Both the position numbers and the translations under genes were made by a program. Positions 6,933 to 13,667 of a stretch of 18,097 nucleotides of DNA are shown here, in pieces. Under the pieces are notes generated by a model. It was not told where the DNA came from and did no database searches. It saw nothing but the letters and a program-made list of their open reading frames with translations. The number at the start of each line of letters is the position of its first letter. Position 1 is the stretch's first letter. Source of the stretch: Acidobacteriota bacterium (GTDB lineage Bacteria; Acidobacteriota; UBA4820; DSQY01); NCBI GenBank assembly GCA_021814355.1, contig JAKAIJ010000023.1:1-18097 (forward strand). The letters run 5' to 3'.

Positions 6933-8096
6933 CTAGCCGCGCGGAGTCGGCGTACCGGCCGCGGACGCCGGCGGCCCTCCACCGGGCGGGCGGCGCCGCA
7001 GGAGAACCAACGACAGGTCGTCGAAGGGGCGCTCGTCCCCGACGAAGCCGTCCACCGCGGCGAGGATGCGGGCACCGGCGGCCTCGGCCCCGAGTCCGTC
7101 GAGCGCGGGGAGGAGCGCCGCCAGCCGTTCCTCGCCGAAGAACCGCCAGGCCTCGTCGTGGGCGTCGGTGAGCCCGTCGCTGTAGACGAGGAGGAGCCCA
7201 CCGGGCTCCACGTCCACCGTCTGTTCCTGATAGACCGCCTCCGGCAAGACGCCGAGGGGCGGAGCGACGGGCTTGAGGGAGGTCGTCCTTCCTTCCTGCC
7301 GCACGAGGGGGGGAAGGTGCCCCGCGTTCAGCAGGCGCACGCGCCCAGATTCGGCTTGCACCTCCAAATACGCCAGCGTCGCGAACTTGCCCGGCAGCCC
7401 GTCCCGGCAGAGGATGCGGTTGACGCGCGAACCGAGACCGGCGAGGTCCCGATGCTCCGTGGCGACGGCCCGCAGCGTGGATTGGAGCTTGGCCATCAGC
7501 AGGGCCGCGCCGAGCCCCTTCCCTGAAACGTCCCCCAGTACGAGGCCCCAGCACCCTTCGGCCGCTTCGAGGCAATCCACGAGGTCCCCGCCGACGTCGT
7601 TGGCGGGACGCGTGTAGAACCACGCATCCCATCCGGGGATCTGCGGGCAGCCCCCGGGCATGAGCGCGAGTTGGACCGCGCGCCCCACCGCGAGCTCGTC
7701 CTTGGCCAAAAGCTTGTCCTTGAGCTCCAGCATCAGGATGACGAGAAGGAGCCCAACGCCGACGGGAGCGACGTCGAAGCCGAATCGGGTGTTCTGCCCG
7801 ACCGTGAAACCCACGCTCCCGAAAAGGAGGCACAGGAGGGCCAGGAGGAGAAGAAGCCTCCGAAGGGGCGGGAGCTTGAGAAAGAGCCCGCGCAGCAGCC
7901 ACCAGATCAGGACGAGCCACCGTTTGACCCGCCCCATTTTGGAGAGCGCGACGCGCTCCTCGCCGGTCAGGTAAAAGTCGTAGAGATCGGTGAGGTCGCG
8001 CTTCAGCGTGCGATGCAGGTCGCCGCGCTTCAGATCCTGGAGGACCTGTTTCCCCAGTTCTTCGGGGGACTTGGACTTCTCCCCAGCCTCGGACAT
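6933..8096 (-). CDS. PP2C/SpoIIE-type serine phosphatase, membrane-anchored (RsbU-like)
   Basis: Protein serine/threonine phosphatase of the kind that acts on anti-anti-sigma (STAS) proteins or other phosphoproteins. The C-terminal catalytic domain runs from about 137 to 368. Metal-binding aspartates occur in NDVGGD (Asp171), LGDVSGKG (Asp189), YSDGLTDA (Asp307) and PFDDLSLV (Asp360), all intact. The N-terminal part holds a hydrophilic leader, hydrophobic spans near 59-75, 79-98 and 109-125, and a short helix linking to the catalytic domain. There is no PAS, GAF or response-regulator input domain, so sensing, if any, would be through the membrane part. ATG 8096 has GAGG five bases upstream and a close sigma-70-like promoter, so the gene can be expressed apart from the cytochrome operon. 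The methyltransferase gene follows closely. No STAS or anti-sigma gene is in the window. Confidence 0.9.
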   Translation of the reverse strand: MSEAGEKSKSPEELGKQVLQDLKRGDLHRTLKRDLTDLYDFYLTGEERVALSKMGRVKRWLVLIWWLLRGLFLKLPPLRRLLLLLALLCLLFGSVGFTVGQNTRFGFDVAPVGVGLLLVILMLELKDKLLAKDELAVGRAVQLALMPGGCPQIPGWDAWFYTRPANDVGGDLVDCLEAAEGCWGLVLGDVSGKGLGAALLMAKLQSTLRAVATEHRDLAGLGSRVNRILCRDGLPGKFATLAYLEVQAESGRVRLLNAGHLPPLVRQEGRTTSLKPVAPPLGVLPEAVYQEQTVDVEPGGLLLVYSDGLTDAHDEAWRFFGEERLAALLPALDGLGAEAAGARILAAVDGFVGDERPFDDLSLVLLRRRPPGGGPPASAAGTPTPRG

Positions 8097-8114
8097 GGGC
8101 GCCTCAGCCGCGTT

Positions 8115-8143
8115 ATTGTAGGCCGGCGCAGGGAGGAGTTCAA
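8115..8143 (-). promoter_or_regulatory. Sigma-70-like promoter for the phosphatase gene
   Basis: On the minus strand TTGAAC (8143-8138) and TACAAT (8120-8115) are separated by exactly 17 bases, close to the TTGACA/TATAAT consensus. The predicted transcript would start near 8108, giving a leader of about 12 bases including a GAGG site before the ATG at 8096. Confidence 0.6.
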
Positions 8144-8146
8144 CTC

Positions 8147-8161
8147 GCGTGCGGCGCACGC
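8147..8161. other. Perfect inverted repeat between hexaheme cytochrome and phosphatase genes
   Basis: GCGTGC and GCACGC form a perfect six-base stem with a three-base GGC loop. It lies after the cytochrome stop (8194) and directly before the -35 box of the phosphatase promoter. It could end the cytochrome transcript, although there is no T-run, or be an operator. Confidence 0.35.
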
Positions 8162-8193
8162 CGCGCTGCGGAAACGCGTCTTTGGCAAATCGC

Positions 8194-9585
8194 CTACCAG
8201 CTGGATTCCTCCTTGGGTTTGAGGGACCAGATGTACTCCACGACGTTCTTGAGGTCTTCCTCGTTGAGGGTCCCCTTCCACGCGGGCATGTAGAGGGGCG
8301 GGGCGGGTTTCGACGCGTCCTTAAGGGGCGGCATCTTTCCCCTGCGGATGAGCGAGAGGATCTCCGGCTTGGTGTAGTCGTCCGCGACGTGGATGAGCGA
8401 AGGCACCTGGCCACCCTGGCTGTTGGGGTTCGGCACTCCGCCCTTGGCGTTTTCTCCGTGGCAGCCGACGCATCCGTAGTGCTCGAAGGAGAGCCGGCCC
8501 GCCTCGATGGCCATCTCCTCGGCGCTCAACGACTTGGGATGGGCCGCCAGAATGGACCGGGCATCCGCGGGCGTCGCGGCAGCGAGATAGCGGATCAGGG
8601 CCGCGCGGGCGTTGGGCTCCAGGTCGTAGGCCGGCATCGAGCTTCCCGGAAAGACGAGGGTGGGGCTCACGAAATGCTCGTCGAGCCATTCGCTGGAGTG
8701 GCGCTGGGCGGTCCCCTGCAGATCGGGTCCGCCCTGCCCCCCCACGCCGCCGACGGCGTGGCACGTCAGGCAGTTCTTTTCGGCGAAGAGCTGCCGGCCG
8801 TAGGCGGGGCTCGGCAGGACGTCCTTGCTGGTGTAGTAGTTCCCCATCTCTTCGCCCGTCAGCGAGAGCATGTAGAACGTGAGGTCCCTGGCCTGATTCC
8901 GCGTGAAGCCGAAATCGGGCATGGCGGACCCCTTCGAAACCGACTGGGGCTTCAGAAAGTGCCGCACCAGCCACTCGGGGTCGCGGCGCGTCGCCCCTTC
9001 GCGGCTCAGGTCGGGACCGATGCTGCCTCCCACACCGTTCAGCTTGTGGCACCCCCGGCAGCCGTGGGTGTCGAAGAGGCGGCGCCCCTGCGCGAGCTCG
9101 GGGGCCTCGGAGACGTCGCCCTTGGTGTGGCACTTGCCGCAGGATGCGCGGGCGTACTCTCGGGGAAGGAGGGGCTCCTCCCAATGCGCCACGTGGCCGT
9201 GGGCCGGCTCCTTGTCGGTGGCGAGGCCTTGCCCGCCGTGGCACACCGTGCAGCCGAACTTGGAGGGAGGGTGCTGCTGGATGCCGGCGTGGTAGGCGAA
9301 CGGCTCGCGCGCTCCCTTCATGGAGGGATCGTCCACGCCCAGATGGCAGGTCGTGCAGCGGTCCACGCGCTGGAGTCCGGGCAGGAGGATCTGATTGATG
9401 GCGAGCGGCGTCTTCAGAACGCTTTCCTTCGCCGCCGCATTAGGCTCGTGCTGGGCTTCGAGCGCGTAGAACTCCCGCTGGTACTTCTTCCAGGGAGGCC
9501 GCGCGGCCTGGAAGAGGGCGGCGGCGACCAGCCCGAGGATGACCATGCTCAGCAGGAAGAAGTAGCGGGGCATCCGGTCTCTCAT
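8194..9585 (-). CDS. Membrane-anchored hexaheme cytochrome c of a bc-type complex
   Basis: Periplasmic electron-transfer subunit of 463 aa, taking the place of cytochrome c1. Six heme motifs are present: CTTCH (77-81), CTVCH (112-116), CGKCH (149-153), CRGCH (176-180), CLTCH (272-276) and CVGCH (372-376). The first three are close together in a His-rich region, like a small multiheme domain. The last three each head a class I cytochrome c module with a later Met that may be the sixth ligand (near 222, 317 and 419). A single helix at about 8-27 anchors the N-terminus with no obvious cleavage site. ATG 9585 overlaps the cytochrome b stop as ATGA; this is preferred over an upstream in-frame ATG at 9630 inside cytochrome b. 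It is the last gene of the electron-transfer operon. Redox partners are inferred from gene order. Confidence 0.9.
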   Translation of the reverse strand: MRDRMPRYFFLLSMVILGLVAAALFQAARPPWKKYQREFYALEAQHEPNAAAKESVLKTPLAINQILLPGLQRVDRCTTCHLGVDDPSMKGAREPFAYHAGIQQHPPSKFGCTVCHGGQGLATDKEPAHGHVAHWEEPLLPREYARASCGKCHTKGDVSEAPELAQGRRLFDTHGCRGCHKLNGVGGSIGPDLSREGATRRDPEWLVRHFLKPQSVSKGSAMPDFGFTRNQARDLTFYMLSLTGEEMGNYYTSKDVLPSPAYGRQLFAEKNCLTCHAVGGVGGQGGPDLQGTAQRHSSEWLDEHFVSPTLVFPGSSMPAYDLEPNARAALIRYLAAATPADARSILAAHPKSLSAEEMAIEAGRLSFEHYGCVGCHGENAKGGVPNPNSQGGQVPSLIHVADDYTKPEILSLIRRGKMPPLKDASKPAPPLYMPAWKGTLNEEDLKNVVEYIWSLKPKEESSW

Positions 9586-10844
9586 CCGTGCCCTCCCGCG
9601 GTCGCCGCCCAGGGCCAGACGAGCGCCCATCCGGCGCCGCGGAAGAAGGTTCCGATCAGGATGAGGACAATGTTGGCGATGGCGAAGACGGTGAAGGCCC
9701 AGAGGACGAGCCTCCGGTCGGCGTGGCGCCGGCTGGGGTTCCGATCAAGATACGGCAGGGCCAGGAGCGCGAGGACCATGAGGGTGGGGACGAGGACGCC
9801 CCCCAGGAAGGCCGAGTGACTCACCATCTCTTGCAGCCCGAGGAAGTACCACGGCGCCTTCGCGGGGTTCGGGGTCTTGGCGGGATTGGCGATCTCTTCC
9901 AGGGGCGCGTTCCAGACGAGGGACACGACCATCGTCGCCGCCACCGTAAGGAGGAACGCGACGCCCTCCCGGAAAAACGCGTAGGGGTACGAGAAAACGA
10001 GGTCTTCCTCCTCGGCGGGCGTGAGGACCTCGAAGAGGGGCTTGCCCGTGACGACCTCCATCAGGCCGTAGGTCTTCTCGGCGCTCGCGGGGCCCGGACG
10101 GGGGGGCTCGCCTTGGGGAGCGCTGTCCGCGTCGAGCTTCCACAGGGGCCGCGACAGGCCGCCGTCCTTGCGGATGCGCCAGAAATGGACCATCGTCAGG
10201 GCGATCACAAGGGCGGGGAGTATGCAGACGTGGAGGACGTAGAAGCGCAGGAGGGCCTGGTCGCCTATGGAGTGGCCCCCGAGCAACAGAATCCGAATCT
10301 GAGGCCCCGCGAGGGGCGCGTAAGCGGCGATGTTCGTCCCCACCGTGATCGCCCAGTAGGCGAGCTGGTCCCAGGGGAGAAGGTAGCCGGTGAAGGAGAG
10401 GCCGAGCGTGAGCAGGAGCAGCCAGACCCCCACGACCCAGTTGAACTGGCGGGGCGCCTTGTAGGAGCCGGTGTAGAAGACACGGCACATGTGGAGAAAC
10501 ACGAACAGCACCATCGCGTGCGCCGCCCACCGGTGCATGTTCCTCAAAAAGGGTCCCAGAAACACGACGAACTGGAGATCTTTCATGTCCTGGTACGCCT
10601 TGGCCGGGTGGGGGTGGTAGTAGAGCATCAGGGCGACGCCGGTGACGACCAGGATGAGGAAGAGGAAAAAGGAGATGAACCCCAAGTAGAGCGTGTGGCC
10701 CACCTTGAGGTGCTCCTTGCGCACCTTCGCCGGGTGGATGTGGAGCCACACGTTGTAGAACACGAGCTCCGATTTGCCCTTGTCCGTACTGGGCGGATCG
10801 CCCCGGAAAATCGAACGGTAGAGGTCCTTCAGCAAGGCGCTCAT
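9582..10844 (-). CDS. Cytochrome b, full-length fused form (b6 plus subunit IV equivalent)
   Basis: Quinone-reacting di-heme membrane subunit of a Rieske/cytochrome b complex, 420 aa. Heme ligands are His104 and His118 in helix B (14 apart) and His205 and His220 in helix D (15 apart, the cytochrome b6 spacing). FTGYLLPWDQLAYWA (151-165) is the conserved C/cd region. The second half (about 285-410) corresponds to subunit IV, fused in the same chain. The Qo-site PEWY motif is replaced by APWY (330-333), without the acidic residue. No cysteine precedes residue 120, so the covalent heme cn of b6f enzymes is not expected. A hydrophilic insert of about 40 residues (near 235-280) joins the two halves. 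ATG 10844 overlaps the Rieske stop as ATGA and the gene overlaps the hexaheme cytochrome the same way. Confidence 0.95.
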   Translation of the reverse strand: MSALLKDLYRSIFRGDPPSTDKGKSELVFYNVWLHIHPAKVRKEHLKVGHTLYLGFISFFLFLILVVTGVALMLYYHPHPAKAYQDMKDLQFVVFLGPFLRNMHRWAAHAMVLFVFLHMCRVFYTGSYKAPRQFNWVVGVWLLLLTLGLSFTGYLLPWDQLAYWAITVGTNIAAYAPLAGPQIRILLLGGHSIGDQALLRFYVLHVCILPALVIALTMVHFWRIRKDGGLSRPLWKLDADSAPQGEPPRPGPASAEKTYGLMEVVTGKPLFEVLTPAEEEDLVFSYPYAFFREGVAFLLTVAATMVVSLVWNAPLEEIANPAKTPNPAKAPWYFLGLQEMVSHSAFLGGVLVPTLMVLALLALPYLDRNPSRRHADRRLVLWAFTVFAIANIVLILIGTFFRGAGWALVWPWAATAGGHG

Positions 10845-11302
10845 GACGGCAGGATGAGATGGTAGGAGTCCGCGACGGAGCGGTTCTTGTCCACCTGAAG
10901 CTGGCCGTCCTTGGCCAGGGTCACTTCGATCCACTGCAAGGGCTTCGGCGCCGGCCCGTGAACGACGGCGCCGTCCGCGGAGAAGACGCTGCCGTGGCAG
11001 GGACAGTGGAAGCGCTGGTCGTTCGCGAACCATTGGACCGTGCAGCCGAGGTGGGTGCAGACGGCGCTCGCGGCGGAGAATCCCTTCGCCTCGTCCCGGA
11101 AGATGTAGATCTTCTCCTGGGGCAGGAAGGTCGGGATGCCGATGGGGAAGTCCTTCGCGTAGCCGACCTTGAACTTCTGCGGCGGCTCGTAGTAGACGCT
11201 CGGGAAGAGAAAGCGCACCGCCGAGCCCAGCAAGGCACCGCCGCTGGCGAGCAACCCCGCCGCCCCGGCGGTCGTGAGGGTGAGGAAGCTTCTGCGGTCC
11301 AT
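10841..11302 (-). CDS. Rieske [2Fe-2S] iron-sulfur protein, Tat-type
   Basis: High-potential iron-sulfur subunit that takes the first electron from quinol at the Qo site of the cytochrome b partner. Cluster-binding motifs are CTHLGC (82-87) and CPCHGS (100-105): Cys82, His84, Cys100 and His103 bind the cluster, while Cys87 and Cys102 form the usual disulfide. The N-terminus MDRRSFLTL with the following hydrophobic stretch (10-33) is a twin-arginine signal that stays as the membrane anchor, as is normal for Rieske proteins. Length is 153 aa. ATG 11302 follows GGAAAGGG. The oxidoreductase gene ends 37 bases upstream and cytochrome b starts inside the stop codon. The motif GPAPKPL near 116-122 is the conserved Pro loop. 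Confidence 0.96.
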   Translation of the reverse strand: MDRRSFLTLTTAGAAGLLASGGALLGSAVRFLFPSVYYEPPQKFKVGYAKDFPIGIPTFLPQEKIYIFRDEAKGFSAASAVCTHLGCTVQWFANDQRFHCPCHGSVFSADGAVVHGPAPKPLQWIEVTLAKDGQLQVDKNRSVADSYHLILPS

Positions 11303-11339
11303 GGCGCCCTTTCCTTCGTACGCCGCGCTTCGTTCCGGC

Positions 11340-13208
11340 TCAACGGAAGACTTCGCGCGCCTCCGATTCCAGGGCCTCCATCGTGATGGCGCCCGTGGGA
11401 CACCGCCGCGCGCACAAACCGCAGCGGATGCACTTCGCCTCGTCCTTGATGATCGCACCCGCCCGGCCGGCCGGAAGACCGCCGGGCGGCACGCCGTAGC
11501 GCTTCTCGATCAGCGCGGCGTACGTCTCGTCACCCGACACGCACGAGAGATCCACGAGGCGGAAGCATCGCTCCGGGCAGACATCCACGCACCCGTTGCA
11601 GAGGATGCACCTGGAGCCGTCAAAGATCGTGTTCACCTGGCACTTCAGGCAGCGGCTCGCCTCCAGGCGTCCCTGGCGCTCGTCGTAGCCCAGCTCCACC
11701 TCCGCGATCCCGATGCGGCGCTTGGTCGGCAGGGCGGGCACGGGCTGGCGCTCGGCCTGGAGGTAACCGTGGGGCATGAGCCAGTCCTTCATCACGCGAA
11801 ACCGCCGCGTCACCTTGGCGCTCAGCGAGCCCGCGATGTGACGGTGGATGGAGCGCGCGGCGCGATGGCCGTTAGCCACCGCGTCCACCAGGATGCGCGG
11901 ACCGAAGGCCAGGTCGCCCCCGGAAAACACGCCCGGCGCGGTCGTGGCGAGGTCGTCGTCCACCACCAGCGTGCCCCGCCGCGACACCTGCACGCCGTCC
12001 TGTTCGCGGAGGTAGGAAAGGTCGGCCTGTTGGCCGATCGCCAGCACGACACTTTCACAGGGAATGACCCGCTGCTGTTCTCCGAAAACGGGGTTGAACC
12101 GGCCCTCCGGATCGAAGACGGACAAGCAGCGGCGCACCTTGAGCCCGTTGACCTTTCCGCCATCGCCGAGAATCTCCAGGGGCCCCCAGCCGTTCTCGAT
12201 GGCGATCCCCTCCGCTTCGGCCTCGTGCACTTCCGCCTCCCAGGCGGGCATCTCGGCGCGCGATTCGAGGCTGAGCAGGCGCACCTCGCTTGCGCCCGCT
12301 CGCAAGGCCAGGCGGGCGGCGTCGAGGGCGGGCATAAAGCTCTGGCCGTTGATCTCTTCGGGTCCGGGGTTCTTGCGGCTGACCGGGATCTCCTCCCGGT
12401 CCTGCGGCTCTTGAAGGAGGCGAAGGGCCGAGCGCGCCACGTCAATGGCAACGTTTCCTCCGCCCACCACCGCGACGCGCTTGCCCAGCTCGACCTGGTA
12501 GCCGAGGTTGGAGTTGATGAGGAAATCAATCCCCTGCAGCACGCCGTCCAGGTGCGAGCCGGGAAGGCTCAGCTCGCGCCCCTTGTTGAGGCCCGTGGCG
12601 AGGAGCACGGCGTCAAAGTCTCGGCGGAGATCCGTCAGTGTGACGTCGCGCCCGAGGGTCGCCCGCGTGTGCAAGACGACGCCCAGGGCGAGGATGGCGT
12701 CCACTTCCATCTTGACGATCTCGCGCGGCAGCCGGTAGTGGGGAATGCCGAGGTAGAGCATTCCTCCGGGAACGGGGGCCGACTCGAAGACCTCCGCGTG
12801 GTAGCCAAGGAGGGCCAGGTCGTGCGCCGCGGTGAGGCCGCACGGGCCCGCCCCGACGACGGCAACCCTCCCCGCGCGCTTGGGAGGAGGGGCTGCGCCC
12901 TTGCGCGCGGGGTCGTGGCCAAGGCCGATGTTGTGGTGGTCGGTCGCGAAGCGCTTGAGGGCGCAGATGGCGATGGGCTTGTCGAGCGACCCGCGGCGGC
13001 ACGCGTCCTCGCACGGGTGCGCGCAGACGCGCCCGAGGGTGTAGGCGAAGGGATTCGGCGCGCGCGCCAGAAGATACGCCGCCTCGTCCTGCGAGGCGGC
13101 GATCGCCTGGACGTAGCGCCCGCATTCCGTGTGGATCGGGCAGGCGCTCTGGCACGGGATGTTCCTCTCGAAGTAGGCGGCGTCGGGCACGGCCACACGG
13201 TAGGCCAC
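11340..13208 (-). CDS. GltD-like FAD/NAD(P) oxidoreductase with C-terminal 2[4Fe-4S] ferredoxin domain
   Basis: Cytoplasmic flavoprotein of 622 aa that should pass electrons between NAD(P)H, FAD and iron-sulfur clusters. The N-terminal region has the GltD/DPYD-type cysteines (19, 23, 29 and 62, 66, 70). The FAD site is VAVVGAGPCGL (115-125) with E141 after the second strand. The NAD(P) site is VAVVGGGNVAID (245-256), and the second FAD contact is GVFSGGDLAFGP (426-437). The tail carries a Cys-rich linker (520, 523), CILCNGCVDVC (534-544) and CIRCGLCARRC (593-603), two typical [4Fe-4S] motifs. It has no glutamate-synthase partner here. Instead it lies between cytochrome and Rieske genes, so a role as the NAD(P)-side module of the bc-type complex is inferred. 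GTG 13208 lies three bases after the monoheme cytochrome stop, indicating coupling. Confidence 0.93.
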   Translation of the reverse strand: MAYRVAVPDAAYFERNIPCQSACPIHTECGRYVQAIAASQDEAAYLLARAPNPFAYTLGRVCAHPCEDACRRGSLDKPIAICALKRFATDHHNIGLGHDPARKGAAPPPKRAGRVAVVGAGPCGLTAAHDLALLGYHAEVFESAPVPGGMLYLGIPHYRLPREIVKMEVDAILALGVVLHTRATLGRDVTLTDLRRDFDAVLLATGLNKGRELSLPGSHLDGVLQGIDFLINSNLGYQVELGKRVAVVGGGNVAIDVARSALRLLQEPQDREEIPVSRKNPGPEEINGQSFMPALDAARLALRAGASEVRLLSLESRAEMPAWEAEVHEAEAEGIAIENGWGPLEILGDGGKVNGLKVRRCLSVFDPEGRFNPVFGEQQRVIPCESVVLAIGQQADLSYLREQDGVQVSRRGTLVVDDDLATTAPGVFSGGDLAFGPRILVDAVANGHRAARSIHRHIAGSLSAKVTRRFRVMKDWLMPHGYLQAERQPVPALPTKRRIGIAEVELGYDERQGRLEASRCLKCQVNTIFDGSRCILCNGCVDVCPERCFRLVDLSCVSGDETYAALIEKRYGVPPGGLPAGRAGAIIKDEAKCIRCGLCARRCPTGAITMEALESEAREVFR

Positions 13209-13211
13209 GGA

Positions 13212-13634
13212 TCACTTCCCCTGCGCGCGCTGAAGCTGTTGGAGCTCCTCGTCCGAGAGGGCCTTGAAAAAGGACGCCGGATTCTTGTCCTTGCGGTTCT
13301 TCTGGTCGTAGACGAGGAACTCGTAGATGTCCTTGCCCTGCTTGTCGCTGATCCCCGAGTTGGGCTTGTGCATCATGCGCTTGACGTAGCGGCTCCACTC
13401 CTCCTGCGTCATGGAGGTGTTGAGGGGGCGCGCCAGCGTATGGCACTTGGCGCACTTCTCGGCGAAGAGCTTGTAGGCCTTCTGCACGTCCGGCGGATAC
13501 GCCGAGACGTCCAGCGTGTCCTTGCCCTTGTCCTGAGGCAGGACGAGGTTGCTCGCCTGCTGCGCCCACGTGAGACAGAGTACCGCCGCCGAAGCGACGG
13601 CCAGAAAGGCCGGAAGGTGCTTGAAAGGCTTCAT
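13212..13634 (-). CDS. Small periplasmic monoheme cytochrome c
   Basis: Soluble electron carrier of 140 aa. A Sec signal occupies about residues 1-25, with a basic start (MKPFKH), a hydrophobic core, and likely cleavage after the Ala of TWA. The only heme motif is CAKCH (61-65), and Met87 or Met88 in RYVKRMMHKP may be the axial ligand. The C-terminal part is helical and strongly charged. ATG 13634 follows a GGGGAG site at normal spacing; an upstream in-frame ATG at 13661 would put nine non-signal residues in front. It lies 33 bases after the porin-cytochrome gene and three bases before the oxidoreductase gene. By position it could shuttle electrons between the outer-membrane cytochrome and the hexaheme/bc complex. 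That role is inferred. Confidence 0.88.
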   Translation of the reverse strand: MKPFKHLPAFLAVASAAVLCLTWAQQASNLVLPQDKGKDTLDVSAYPPDVQKAYKLFAEKCAKCHTLARPLNTSMTQEEWSRYVKRMMHKPNSGISDKQGKDIYEFLVYDQKNRKDKNPASFFKALSDEELQQLQRAQGK

Positions 13635-13667
13635 CGCATTCTCCCCTTCAATGGGACTCACGCCACG

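Noticed and set aside
11340..13208. Glutamate synthase small subunit (gltD)
   Set aside because: The FAD/NAD(P) core is GltD-like, but the protein has an added C-terminal ferredoxin domain, no gltB is adjacent, and it lies inside a cytochrome operon.
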